In this document: piece by piece, positions 26,021 through 33,091 of the stretch
Layout of the letters: every line of letters begins with the position of its first letter
How positions within the stretch are numbered: the stretch's first letter is position 1
DNA from: Bacteroidota bacterium
Lineage (GTDB): Bacteria > Bacteroidota > Bacteroidia > Bacteroidales > GCA-2748055
DNA length: 36,570 bases
Assembly (NCBI GenBank): GCA_020047715.1
Contig: JAIFNN010000136.1
Coordinates: 1-36,570, forward strand
Direction of reading: 5' to 3'
Program-made: the position numbers and the translations under genes
The notes under the pieces: generated by a model
Database searches by the model: none
The model's input: the letters and a program-made list of their open reading frames with translations, nothing else
Told to the model about the DNA's origin: nothing

Positions 26021-26695
26021 ATGTCCAATCCAAAAAAAATTGCAGTAATCCTTTCCGGTTGCGGGGTTTTCGACGGGGCCGAGATTCACGAAGCAACACT
26101 TACCATGTATGCGATTGCGAAACTGGGAGCGGAGTATGAGATTTTCGCCCCTGATATCGACCAATTGCAGGTTATTAACCATCTCACCGGCAAGGAAATG
26201 AAGGAGACCCGCAACGTGCTGATTGAAGCAGCCCGGATTGCCAGGGGAAACATTCAGGAATTGGGCCATTATAAAGCAGCCGATTTTGACGGACTGGTTT
26301 TCCCCGGAGGTTTTGGGGTTGCAAAGAATCTTTCCGACTGGGTAAGCAAAGGCCCTGAAAGCACCATAAATGCGGGGGTGGAAATGGCGATCCGCGAGAC
26401 CGTTAAGGCAGGCAAGCCCATCGGTGCCTTGTGTATCTCCCCGGTTTTGCTTGCAAAGGTGCTGGGGGATGTGAAAGTAACTGTTGGCGACGATGCGCCA
26501 ACCATAGCGGCTATCGAAGCAACCGGTGCCAGGCATGTAAAAACCGGGCATGGGGAAGTCGTAATCGACAAGAAATACAAAACCGTAACCAGTCCCTGCT
26601 ACATGCTGGATGCCTGCATCGACCAGATCGGCGCAGCCACAGAGAAAGTGGTAAAAGAAATGATCAAACTGATGGAAAACGAAAAAAGCGCCTAA
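26021..26695 (+). CDS. elbB: ElbB-type glyoxalase (DJ-1/PfpI-like)
   Basis: A 224-residue protein of the DJ-1/PfpI superfamily, ElbB subfamily. The signature segments are VILSGCGVFDGAEIHEATLTMY, VFPGGFGVAKNLSDW and GKPIGALCISPVLLAKVL, where C138 is the nucleophile on the tight turn. ElbB acts as a glyoxalase on glyoxal-type compounds and was first linked to isoprenoid synthesis in E. coli; its physiological role is unsettled. The ATG at 26021 matches the family N-terminus, so the longer frame from 25967 is not used. A repeat array starts about 45 bases downstream. Confidence 0.93.
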   Translation: MSNPKKIAVILSGCGVFDGAEIHEATLTMYAIAKLGAEYEIFAPDIDQLQVINHLTGKEMKETRNVLIEAARIARGNIQELGHYKAADFDGLVFPGGFGVAKNLSDWVSKGPESTINAGVEMAIRETVKAGKPIGALCISPVLLAKVLGDVKVTVGDDAPTIAAIEATGARHVKTGHGEVVIDKKYKTVTSPCYMLDACIDQIGAATEKVVKEMIKLMENEKSA

Positions 26696-26739
26696 CGCGC
26701 CAGAATAATAAACAACTTTTACAAATGACATAATTAGGG

Positions 26740-26878
26740 AACTACTCACCTCACTCACTACTATTCACTATCACTCACTACTACTCACTATCACTCACTA
26801 CTACTAACTACTACTCACTATCACTCACTACTACTCACTATCACTCACTACTACTCACTACTACTCACTACTACTCAC
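26740..26878. repeat. ACTCACTACT-type short tandem repeat array
   Basis: About 140 bases built from units such as ACTCACTACT and CACTATCACT, combined in a higher-order period of roughly 20 bases (CTACTACTCACTATCACTCA). Repeat purity is high in 26760-26878. It lies between elbB (plus) and the DUF4294 gene (minus), both ending toward it. There are no spacers of constant length and no palindromic unit, so it is not a CRISPR array. Confidence 0.9.
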
Positions 26879-26901
26879 AAACCCTATCTCCCCCAAAAAC
26901 C

Positions 26902-27498
26902 CTATAACAACCCCATCTCCATCATCTGAATAATATATTCAATCATCTTGTCTTCCTCGTCGGTTTCGGGGTTATAAATAGATTTGAGATTTGAGCCAAA
27001 GATGCGCGCAACAGCTTGCCAAAATCCGGCGGAGAAGTTGCCTTTAACGTCCTGAACAACCTGGTAAGTAGTATTGCCTGTTTCGCGGTAAACAAGTTTT
27101 ATGAGTATTCGTCCCTGGGTAACCGTGAGGCTTTTGAGCTGATTCTCGAATTCTGCTTTCAGCTGTTTTTCGGTCTGATCGATATATTGCCTTTTCTGAC
27201 GTTCGTTCCTCATGGAGGCAAGACGGAGATCCAGGTCCTTGAGCTTGTTTCCTGCGATCTTCGAATAAGGATAAGCGGCCTTTACGTTTCTAATTAGCCT
27301 TCTGTATTTCCAATGCTCCCATCTGTTGGCAAAAACCATGGGGTAAATATTAAGCTCTGGAATAGAGGAGACCAAAATGGTATCTCCCCCAACAATCACT
27401 GCCTGCATTACATTCAAAGTATCCCTCCCCTTTCTGGCCTGCGAGAAGGCCGAAAAAGAAATTAAAAGGAGCAGTATCAGAAGGGAAGTATTTCTCAT
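26902..27498 (-). CDS. DUF4294 domain-containing secreted protein
   Basis: A 198-residue protein with a signal peptide (NTSLLILLLLISFSAFSQ, cleavage near 20) and one DUF4294 domain: VGGDTILVSSIPELNIYP, then RRLIRNVKAAYPYSKIAGNKL, then GRILIKLVYRETGNTTYQVVQ and a C-terminal helix. DUF4294 is a Bacteroidota-restricted family without a known function; export to the periplasm is inferred from the leader. The Met at 27498 was chosen since it begins the signal peptide; the longer frame to 27639 adds 47 residues with no such logic and passes over a -7-like box (minus-strand TAATTTTG at 27541-27548). Confidence 0.88.
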   Translation of the reverse strand: MRNTSLLILLLLISFSAFSQARKGRDTLNVMQAVIVGGDTILVSSIPELNIYPMVFANRWEHWKYRRLIRNVKAAYPYSKIAGNKLKDLDLRLASMRNERQKRQYIDQTEKQLKAEFENQLKSLTVTQGRILIKLVYRETGNTTYQVVQDVKGNFSAGFWQAVARIFGSNLKSIYNPETDEEDKMIEYIIQMMEMGLL

Positions 27499-27540
27499 AA
27501 CAGTATTCACCTTAAATGCCCGGAGGTTAAAAAGATCCCA

Positions 27541-27548
27541 CAAAATTA
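27541..27548 (-). promoter_or_regulatory. -7 box for the DUF4294 gene
   Basis: Minus-strand TAATTTTG matches TAnnTTTG and is 42 bases upstream of the ATG at 27498. No -33 TTG at the standard spacing. It supports the shorter start of the DUF4294 protein. Confidence 0.4.
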
Positions 27549-27769
27549 CTAAAGCTTTTTTAATAACTTTGAAAAGACAGGAAATAGTGCATGGGAGGAT
27601 TGAATAAATTCGGATAAGAGAAACAATCAGAGGAAACATTCTTCGAAAAAAAGGACCGGATTACCCGATTTCAAAAACGGGTTAACATACGTCAAGATCC
27701 AATATATAACACTTCATTTCAGTTGATTACAACATTTCCTCAACCCCAAAAGCCCTGCTGTTTATTAAA

Positions 27770-27801
27770 TTAACATTAAGTTTCTTATTGCCTTATGTTA
27801 A
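27770..27801. promoter_or_regulatory. inverted repeat TTAACATTAAG ... CTTATGTTAA (candidate operator)
   Basis: TTAACATTAAG at 27770-27780 faces CTTATGTTAA at 27792-27801; the arms are complementary apart from one extra base, with 11 bases between. A further TTAACA is at 27826-27831. The site is about 115-145 bases upstream of the lipoprotein gene, in a 418-base gap that also feeds the divergent DUF4294 gene. No factor can be named from sequence. TTAACA repeats resemble PhoP boxes of Bacillus, which is at best a hint. The rest of the gap is AT-rich without a gene. Confidence 0.35.
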
Positions 27802-27916
27802 GCTTCTTTCTTTTAAAAAAGATTCTTAACAAAAGGATAATAATGGCCTAACCGAAAAAGCTTAAAAGTCCATTTTCTTTGCATCATTAAACTTTTAAAA
27901 AATAAAATAAAACAAA

Positions 27917-29134
27917 ATGAAAAGAGCTTCGCAATTTCTATTAGCTATTTTTGCATTCGCCATTCTTCCTGTATTTACAGCTTGTGATACAAAAGACGAC
28001 AACAATGACGACGATGCAATTGTTACCGGAATTAAGGTAACTGAAAACATTTCTGCAAACACAACCTGGGAATCAGGCAAAGTATATGTTCTTGGTGGAC
28101 GTATAGCCGTTTTATCAGGTGCTACACTAACAATCGAACCAGGTGTTATTATTAAAGGCGAGGCAGGAACTGGTGCCAACGCAACAGCACTACTTATTGC
28201 CCGTGGAGCCAAGATTATGGCAGAGGGAACTGCAGCTGAGCCAATTATCTTCACTTCAATTGCTGACGAAATTGAGCCTGGTGATATAGCCAGTCCCAAC
28301 CTTGACCCAACTCTTAACGGTCTATGGGGTGGTTTGCTTGTTCTCGGAAATGCCCCCATTTCTGCTGATGCAGCATCAATTCAGATTGAAGGTATACCCG
28401 CATCAGATCCGAATGGTCTTTTTGGTGGAACAAACGCAACCGATAACTCAGGTGTAATAAAATATGTTTCGATTCGCCATGGTGGTGCAAATATCGGAGA
28501 AGGAAACGAAATCAACGGTTTAACGCTTGGTGGAGTTGGTTCAGGCACTGTAATTGAATATGTTGAAATTATTGCTAACCAGGATGATGGTATTGAATGG
28601 TTTGGTGGTAGTGTTAACGTTTCCAACGCAATAGTTTGGAATGCCGGCGACGATGCTATTGATACCGATATGTCATGGGGTGGTACATTGGATAACTTCA
28701 TTGTTGTAACCCCTGGCGACGAATGTTTTGAACTTGATGGTGCTGAAGGTACAATGGAAGCTACCCACACTATTAAAAATGGTTCGGTTAAAGCAGGTGT
28801 TGATGAAGACGGTGCTGCGATTGCTGAAGGTTTAGCTGATCTGGATGACAAAGGTGTTGCAGATCCAAGCAACTCTCATGTGAATATGAGCAATGTATAT
28901 TTCTTTGACATGGTTGAGGGTCAGGATTTTGATGCAAAACCAATTGAACTTACGATAGCCAACATTCAAGCTTCATTTGCTGATTCAAGTGCTGTTGCCG
29001 ATTTCTTTAAGAAAGGAACTGATGTTGCTGTAACCAAAGTAGCATTAAAAGCTAATACAGTTGGTGCCGACAAATCGAAATTTGTTGGTTGGACAATGTC
29101 TGATGAAAAAGGTGCTTTGGTCGATTTCAAATAA
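27917..29134 (+). CDS. surface-type beta-helix lipoprotein
   Basis: A 405-residue lipoprotein: signal peptide with lipobox VFTAC (acylated C23), followed by an acidic stretch DTKDDNNDDD. Acidic residues just after the cysteine act as a surface-export signal in several Bacteroidota, so outer-surface display is likely. The body looks like a right-handed parallel beta-helix: repeated short strands such as GGRIAVLSGATLTIEPGVIIKG, YVSIRHGG, VEIIANQDDGIEWFGGSVNVSNAIVWNAGDDAIDTD. No catalytic residues are recognisable. Codon use is skewed to GGT, GCT, GTT and AAA compared with the neighbours, as expected of a highly expressed gene. A terminator follows, then a TonB-dependent receptor; the two probably form an uptake unit whose substrate is unknown. 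Confidence 0.75.
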   Translation: MKRASQFLLAIFAFAILPVFTACDTKDDNNDDDAIVTGIKVTENISANTTWESGKVYVLGGRIAVLSGATLTIEPGVIIKGEAGTGANATALLIARGAKIMAEGTAAEPIIFTSIADEIEPGDIASPNLDPTLNGLWGGLLVLGNAPISADAASIQIEGIPASDPNGLFGGTNATDNSGVIKYVSIRHGGANIGEGNEINGLTLGGVGSGTVIEYVEIIANQDDGIEWFGGSVNVSNAIVWNAGDDAIDTDMSWGGTLDNFIVVTPGDECFELDGAEGTMEATHTIKNGSVKAGVDEDGAAIAEGLADLDDKGVADPSNSHVNMSNVYFFDMVEGQDFDAKPIELTIANIQASFADSSAVADFFKKGTDVAVTKVALKANTVGADKSKFVGWTMSDEKGALVDFK

Positions 29135-29159
29135 GCTTACAACCTTTTACAATATTGAA

Positions 29160-29187
29160 ACGCACTTAGGTATCTGCCTAAGTGCGT
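29160..29187 (+). terminator. intrinsic terminator between lipoprotein and TonB receptor genes
   Basis: An 11-bp perfect stem (ACGCACTTAGG at 29160-29170 with its complement at 29177-29187), loop TATCTG, then TTATTTTTAATT. It is 25 bases after the lipoprotein stop and 31 bases before the receptor ATG. No promoter is evident after it, so it likely works as a partial terminator that lowers receptor expression relative to the lipoprotein. Confidence 0.88.
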
Positions 29188-29218
29188 TATTTTTAATTAA
29201 TACAAACCAGGATTTAAA

Positions 29219-31783
29219 ATGCGATACAAATTTCTATTCACAATCTCTTTTCTTTTTTGCTATTTTCAATTATCGGCTCAGAACGGATCCATCCGGGGTA
29301 CTGTTTTTGATAAATTGACAGGCGAATTTCTTCCAGGCGTTACAATTTATATTGAAAATACAACCAAAGGAACTATTACCGACATGGATGGTAAGTTTAA
29401 TCTGAATACCCCGGCAGGAACCTTTGACCTCAGAATTTCATTTATCTCATATGAAACCGTAAGTATCAAAGAAATTACCCTAAACCCGGGCGAAGTATAT
29501 GTTATCGATGAGGTCGGCCTTGAATACGCCAAACTCGGAATCAATGAAGTCGTAATTACTGCGCAAACAGTAAGAAATACAGATGTTGCCCTGAATTCAA
29601 TAAAAATGAAATCTGCCAACCTGATCGATGGCATATCCTCTACAAGTCTAAAGCGCATAGGTGATTCAGACGCCGCTTCTTCAATGAAAAGAGTCCCCGG
29701 AGTATCCATTGAAGGGGGCAAATATGTTTTTGTAAGGGGATTAGGAGACCGATACACCAAAACCATCCTTAATGGGGTTGATATCCCCGGACTGGATCCA
29801 GACAGGAACTCCCTGCAGATGGACATCTTTCCCACAAATATAATAGACAACATAATAGTTCATAAATCATTTAATGCAAGTCTGCCCGCTGATTTCACCG
29901 GTGGCGTTATCGACATCGAAATTATAGACTTCCCGATAAAAAAGAAATCAAACCTTTCGCTTAGCGCGGGCTATAATCCAGCATTTCATTTTCAAGAGGA
30001 TTTTCTGACTTATGAAGGCGGTAAAACCGACTTTCTTGGCATTGATGATGGATCAAGGGAAATTCCCGCTTCTACGAATGTGCCGGAGTTTGCGCTGGTG
30101 GTTGGGAACCCTGATGGAGAAAAAGGCATACGCTACAAAGAAATACTTAACAGCTTTAATCCTTTGATGGCCTCCATGCAGCAATCCAGCTTAATGGATT
30201 ACAGTTTTGGATACACAGTAGGAAACCAATTGCCAAAAGAGAAAGTTACTTTAGGTTATAATCTTTCCTTTTCATATAAAAACTCTACCGAGTTCTACAA
30301 AAACACCATCGATGGCAAGTATGGACTTTCAGCAACACCTTCCAATTATCAGATGGAGGTAAGAGAATATCAAACCGGAAATATCGGTATCAACAACACT
30401 TTTCTGAATGGACTTGCAGGATTCGCTGTTAAAACAAAATCTTCAAAATACCGCATTTACCTCTTGCATCTCCAGAATGGAGAAAAAAAAGCAGGAGTAT
30501 TTGATTTCACGGGTTCCGATCAGGGATCTGATTTCGTATCCGAGCAACACCATCTTGAATTCAGCCAACGCTCCTTATCAAATATTCTTATTGATGGCAA
30601 ACACAATTTTTCAGAATCAAACTGGGATGTTTCCTGGAAAATTTCTCCTACCCTTTCGGTTTTAAACGACCCTGACATCCGCTTTACCCGGTATGAAATC
30701 GGCGGCGGGGGTGTCCCCAAAATTGGAACTGAAGTGGGCTTCCCTGAGAGAATCTGGCGCGAACTTTCCGAAATAAATATTTCGGGGCTAAGTAATGCCA
30801 GTAAAAACTTCAAATTCAGGGATAAGAATGCAAATCTCAAATTCGGAGGATCATACACATTTAAGCAAAGAGACTACTCCATTAAAAAATACCTGCTCAA
30901 CATACGAGGAGGCAATGGCGTTTTACCTCTTACCGGCGATCCGAATGAGCTGCTTACCGACGCACTGAAATGGCCTTATAATGGAAATGTTAATTACGGA
31001 ACCAGTTTTGAGAACGACTTTAATAAATCAAATCTGTACAATGCGTCCGTTAACTCAGGGGCTGCATTCTTCTCAACGGAGCTGTATCTTCTCCCTGTAT
31101 TAAAGACTTCAGTTGGTGTGCGACTTGAAAATTATGTCCAGAATTACACCGGCCAGGACCAGTCGGGGGCAAATGTGCTTTTGGATGATGAGGTTCTAAA
31201 TGATCTCGATTTATTCCCCTCCCTTAATTTAATTCTCGAACTGAGTGAAAAACAAAATCTGAGATTATCCTATTCAAATACAATTGCCCGTCCTTCCATG
31301 AAAGAAATATCTTATGCTGAAATTTACGATCCTATCAGCGGAACCACTTTTATCGGAGGTCTTCACAAGGACAAGGATGTTATCCGCAACATAAATTATT
31401 GGGAAGGGGACTTACAAAGCTCCAAAATAATGAATGTTGATATCCGTTGGGAAAAATTCTTCGCCGATGCACAGATGATTTCTTTAAGCGGTTTTTACAA
31501 GGGATTTAAAAACCCCATCGAAATCGTGCAGTTTGCTACCCAGGTGGGAGCTTTTCAACCCCGGAATGTGGGAGATGGAGAAGTTTATGGATTTGAGACT
31601 GAGATAAGAGCAAACTTTCTTACCCATTTCATTTTCACATCAAATTTTACTTTCACACGTTCGCAGATCAAATTAAGTGATACGGAATACAATTCTAAAT
31701 TGGAAAATGCGCGCTTAGGACAGAAAATTAACACCTATAGAGATATGGCAGGGCAGGCACCCCGGAATCCTGAACGGATTTGA
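29219..31783 (+). CDS. TonB-dependent receptor, cut short by a frameshift
   Basis: An outer-membrane uptake receptor: signal peptide (residues 1-20, ending QLSA|Q), a carboxypeptidase-regulatory-like domain (about 23-105, GSIRGTVFDKLTGEFLPGVTIYI), a plug (about 125-240: SDAASSMKRVPGVSIEGG, YVFVRGLGDRYTKTILNG, LPADFTGGVIDIEI) and most of a beta-barrel. The frame stops at 31783 after 854 residues. The missing barrel end is encoded right after in the +1 frame (to 32060), which would give about 946 residues. The frame changes around the run CCCC at 31760-31763; removing one C reads through as QAPGILNGFEAGFFYNVQG. Without the end the barrel should not fold. Possible causes are a sequencing error, real pseudogenisation or a phase-variable run. 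Partner of the lipoprotein upstream. Confidence 0.85.
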   Translation: MRYKFLFTISFLFCYFQLSAQNGSIRGTVFDKLTGEFLPGVTIYIENTTKGTITDMDGKFNLNTPAGTFDLRISFISYETVSIKEITLNPGEVYVIDEVGLEYAKLGINEVVITAQTVRNTDVALNSIKMKSANLIDGISSTSLKRIGDSDAASSMKRVPGVSIEGGKYVFVRGLGDRYTKTILNGVDIPGLDPDRNSLQMDIFPTNIIDNIIVHKSFNASLPADFTGGVIDIEIIDFPIKKKSNLSLSAGYNPAFHFQEDFLTYEGGKTDFLGIDDGSREIPASTNVPEFALVVGNPDGEKGIRYKEILNSFNPLMASMQQSSLMDYSFGYTVGNQLPKEKVTLGYNLSFSYKNSTEFYKNTIDGKYGLSATPSNYQMEVREYQTGNIGINNTFLNGLAGFAVKTKSSKYRIYLLHLQNGEKKAGVFDFTGSDQGSDFVSEQHHLEFSQRSLSNILIDGKHNFSESNWDVSWKISPTLSVLNDPDIRFTRYEIGGGGVPKIGTEVGFPERIWRELSEINISGLSNASKNFKFRDKNANLKFGGSYTFKQRDYSIKKYLLNIRGGNGVLPLTGDPNELLTDALKWPYNGNVNYGTSFENDFNKSNLYNASVNSGAAFFSTELYLLPVLKTSVGVRLENYVQNYTGQDQSGANVLLDDEVLNDLDLFPSLNLILELSEKQNLRLSYSNTIARPSMKEISYAEIYDPISGTTFIGGLHKDKDVIRNINYWEGDLQSSKIMNVDIRWEKFFADAQMISLSGFYKGFKNPIEIVQFATQVGAFQPRNVGDGEVYGFETEIRANFLTHFIFTSNFTFTRSQIKLSDTEYNSKLENARLGQKINTYRDMAGQAPRNPERI

Positions 31784-32060
31784 AGCCGGTTTCTTCTATA
31801 ATGTGCAGGGTTCAACTCTTCAATTTGTAGGTATCGCAGATCGTCCCGATATTTACTCAAAACCTTTTCATAGTTTGAACTTTAACTCAACTAAAAAATT
31901 CGGCAATGAAAACCGAATGCAGCTCGGCCTGAAGATTGAGAATATACTTAACGATCAGAAAGAATCTGTTTTCCAGTCGTTTAAAGCTGATGACCAGTAT
32001 TTCTCCTTCAGAGACCAGGGAATTAGCTTCTCTTTTAGCTTCAGTTATTCATTCCAATAA
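31764..32060 (+). pseudogene. C-terminal fragment of the TonB-dependent receptor (+1 frame)
   Basis: About 97 codons continuous with the receptor barrel but in the +1 frame: GFEAGFFYNVQGSTLQFVGI, PFHSLNFNSTKKFG, RMQLGLKIENILNDQ and the end SFSFSYSFQ. The last strand with a terminal-aromatic pattern is the assembly signal for outer-membrane barrels. The first internal ATG is at 31803, but separate translation is not expected. A terminator follows at 32083. Confidence 0.85.
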
Positions 32061-32082
32061 AGGATTTAGGTTTATAGTAGTT

Positions 32083-32113
32083 AGTCCTGGTAAACGATAT
32101 GTTTGCCGGGACT
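32083..32113 (+). terminator. intrinsic terminator after the TonB receptor
   Basis: Stem AGTCCTGGTAAAC (32083-32095) pairs with GTTTGCCGGGACT (32101-32113), 13 pairs including two G-U wobbles, loop GATAT, followed by TTTCATTT. It closes the lipoprotein/receptor transcription unit. Confidence 0.85.
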
Positions 32114-32144
32114 TTTCATTTACGTAAACATATTTGTCTGAAAA

Positions 32145-32174
32145 TTGTCTATACAACTGTAATTACTATTTTTG
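32145..32174 (+). promoter_or_regulatory. Bacteroidota-type promoter for the Fer4_19-CDGSH gene
   Basis: TTG at 32145-32147 and TATTTTTG at 32167-32174 are 19 bases apart, a full -33/-7 match. The ATG at 32189 is 14 bases further, giving a very short leader and ruling out the longer reading frame that begins at 32099. Confidence 0.75.
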
Positions 32175-32188
32175 CACAAAGAAAAAAA

Positions 32189-32683
32189 ATGAGCAGCATA
32201 AACGACAGACAATACACCAACGGCGAAATAACCGTTTTCTGGAAACCCTCCAAATGCATTCACGCAACCACCTGCTTCAGGGAGCTTATTGAGGTCTTCA
32301 ACCCCCGGAAACGACCCTGGGTTAACATGCAGGGAGCCCCAACCGAACGAATCAAGGAAGTGGTCGACAAGTGTCCCACGCTGGCCATCTATTGGAAATA
32401 CAATAGCGATTTAACACCCGAGGAACTTGCCGGAACGTCTCCGCTGGGTGAGGAAGTTACACCTGCCGACATGGCTGCCCAAGCCAAAGAGGAGGAGGCT
32501 GCCGGTGCTAGCATCAGTATAATGAAAAACGGTCCAATTCTCGTCGAGGGCGATTTCAAAGTGATTGGTCCCGAAGGCAACGAACTGAAAACCATGATCA
32601 TGACCTCTTTCTGCAGGTGCGGGCATTCCCGTGCGCAACCGTATTGCGACGGAACCCACAGAAAAGTGGGGTTTCAGGGGTAG
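32189..32683 (+). CDS. iron-sulfur protein: Fer4_19 domain fused to CDGSH domain
   Basis: A 164-residue cytoplasmic protein of two iron-sulfur modules. Residues 10-75 are a Fer4_19 (YjdI-like) domain with C23, C29 and C62 and the family phrase VFNPRKRPWVNMQGA. Residues 110-163 are a CDGSH domain, with the 2Fe-2S ligands C142, C144, C153 and H157 in CRCGHSRAQPYCDGTH. The two are joined by an acidic, Ala/Glu-rich linker. CDGSH proteins bind a labile cluster with three Cys and one His; electron or cluster transfer is the likely role. A second, stand-alone CDGSH protein is encoded 149 bases downstream, and its domain is similar, so one probably arose from the other. Confidence 0.88.
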   Translation: MSSINDRQYTNGEITVFWKPSKCIHATTCFRELIEVFNPRKRPWVNMQGAPTERIKEVVDKCPTLAIYWKYNSDLTPEELAGTSPLGEEVTPADMAAQAKEEEAAGASISIMKNGPILVEGDFKVIGPEGNELKTMIMTSFCRCGHSRAQPYCDGTHRKVGFQG

Positions 32684-32829
32684 AAAGGTAGAATTCAGAA
32701 GGTAGAATTCAGAATTAAAAAAGTTGTTTAATTCAGAAAATTCCAAATTCAAAATTCCAAATTCAAATTCTAAATTCTAAATTCTAAATTCTACCTTCTA
32801 AATTCTAAGTTCTAAATTCTAAATTTATT
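32684..32829. repeat. AGAATTC/AAATTCT short repeat array
   Basis: The gap between the two CDGSH genes starts with AGGTAGAATTCAGA units, then from about 32745 to 32826 runs of the heptamer AAATTCT, about ten copies with a few changes (ACCTTCT, AAGTTCT). It ends 4-8 bases before the next start codon, so the array also forms the 5' leader of the stand-alone CDGSH gene. No promoter motif is visible inside. Confidence 0.9.
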
Positions 32830-32832
32830 AAA

Positions 32833-33021
32833 ATGAACGATAAAGTAATTTTCAAAGCCCTGAAAAACGGTCCGCTAGAAGTAACAGGCAAGTTTACCAT
32901 CAAAGGGATCGACGGTAGTACAATAGACGCTCCCAACCCCGCATACCTTTGCCGATGCGGTGGATCAGAGAACAAACCCTTCTGCGACGGAACACATAAC
33001 AGGATAGGGTTTAATTCCTAG
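32833..33021 (+). CDS. CDGSH iron-sulfur domain protein
   Basis: A 62-residue protein that is one CDGSH domain: KNGPLEVTGKFTIKG, then the ligand motif with C40, C42, C51 and H55 (CRCGGSENKPFCDGTH), ending RIGF. It should bind one 2Fe-2S cluster by three Cys and one His and form a dimer as in mitoNEET relatives; no membrane helix is attached. It follows the Fer4_19-CDGSH gene across a heptamer repeat array and may share its transcript. Function in bacteria is poorly known. Confidence 0.88.
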   Translation: MNDKVIFKALKNGPLEVTGKFTIKGIDGSTIDAPNPAYLCRCGGSENKPFCDGTHNRIGFNS

Positions 33022-33039
33022 ATAGATTTTCGAAATAGC

Positions 33040-33071
33040 TTGTGGAAATTCAAGGAATCGTAGTATTTTTG
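33040..33071 (+). promoter_or_regulatory. Bacteroidota-type promoter for glnS
   Basis: TTG at 33040-33042 and TATTTTTG at 33064-33071, 21 bases apart, 20 bases ahead of the glnS ATG. It lies just past the CDGSH stop. Confidence 0.65.
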
Positions 33072-33091
33072 TATTCTGAAAAAAAAACCAC

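Noticed and set aside
26009-26758. A 249-codon minus-strand frame over elbB
   Set aside because: Antisense shadow of elbB, which has full family motifs and the nucleophile cysteine.
26740-26878. CRISPR array
   Set aside because: Units are 9-20 bases and contiguous, no unique spacers, no cas genes.
27499-27639. Longer N-terminus of the DUF4294 protein
   Set aside because: It would place a signal peptide 47 residues inside and run over a -7-like promoter box.
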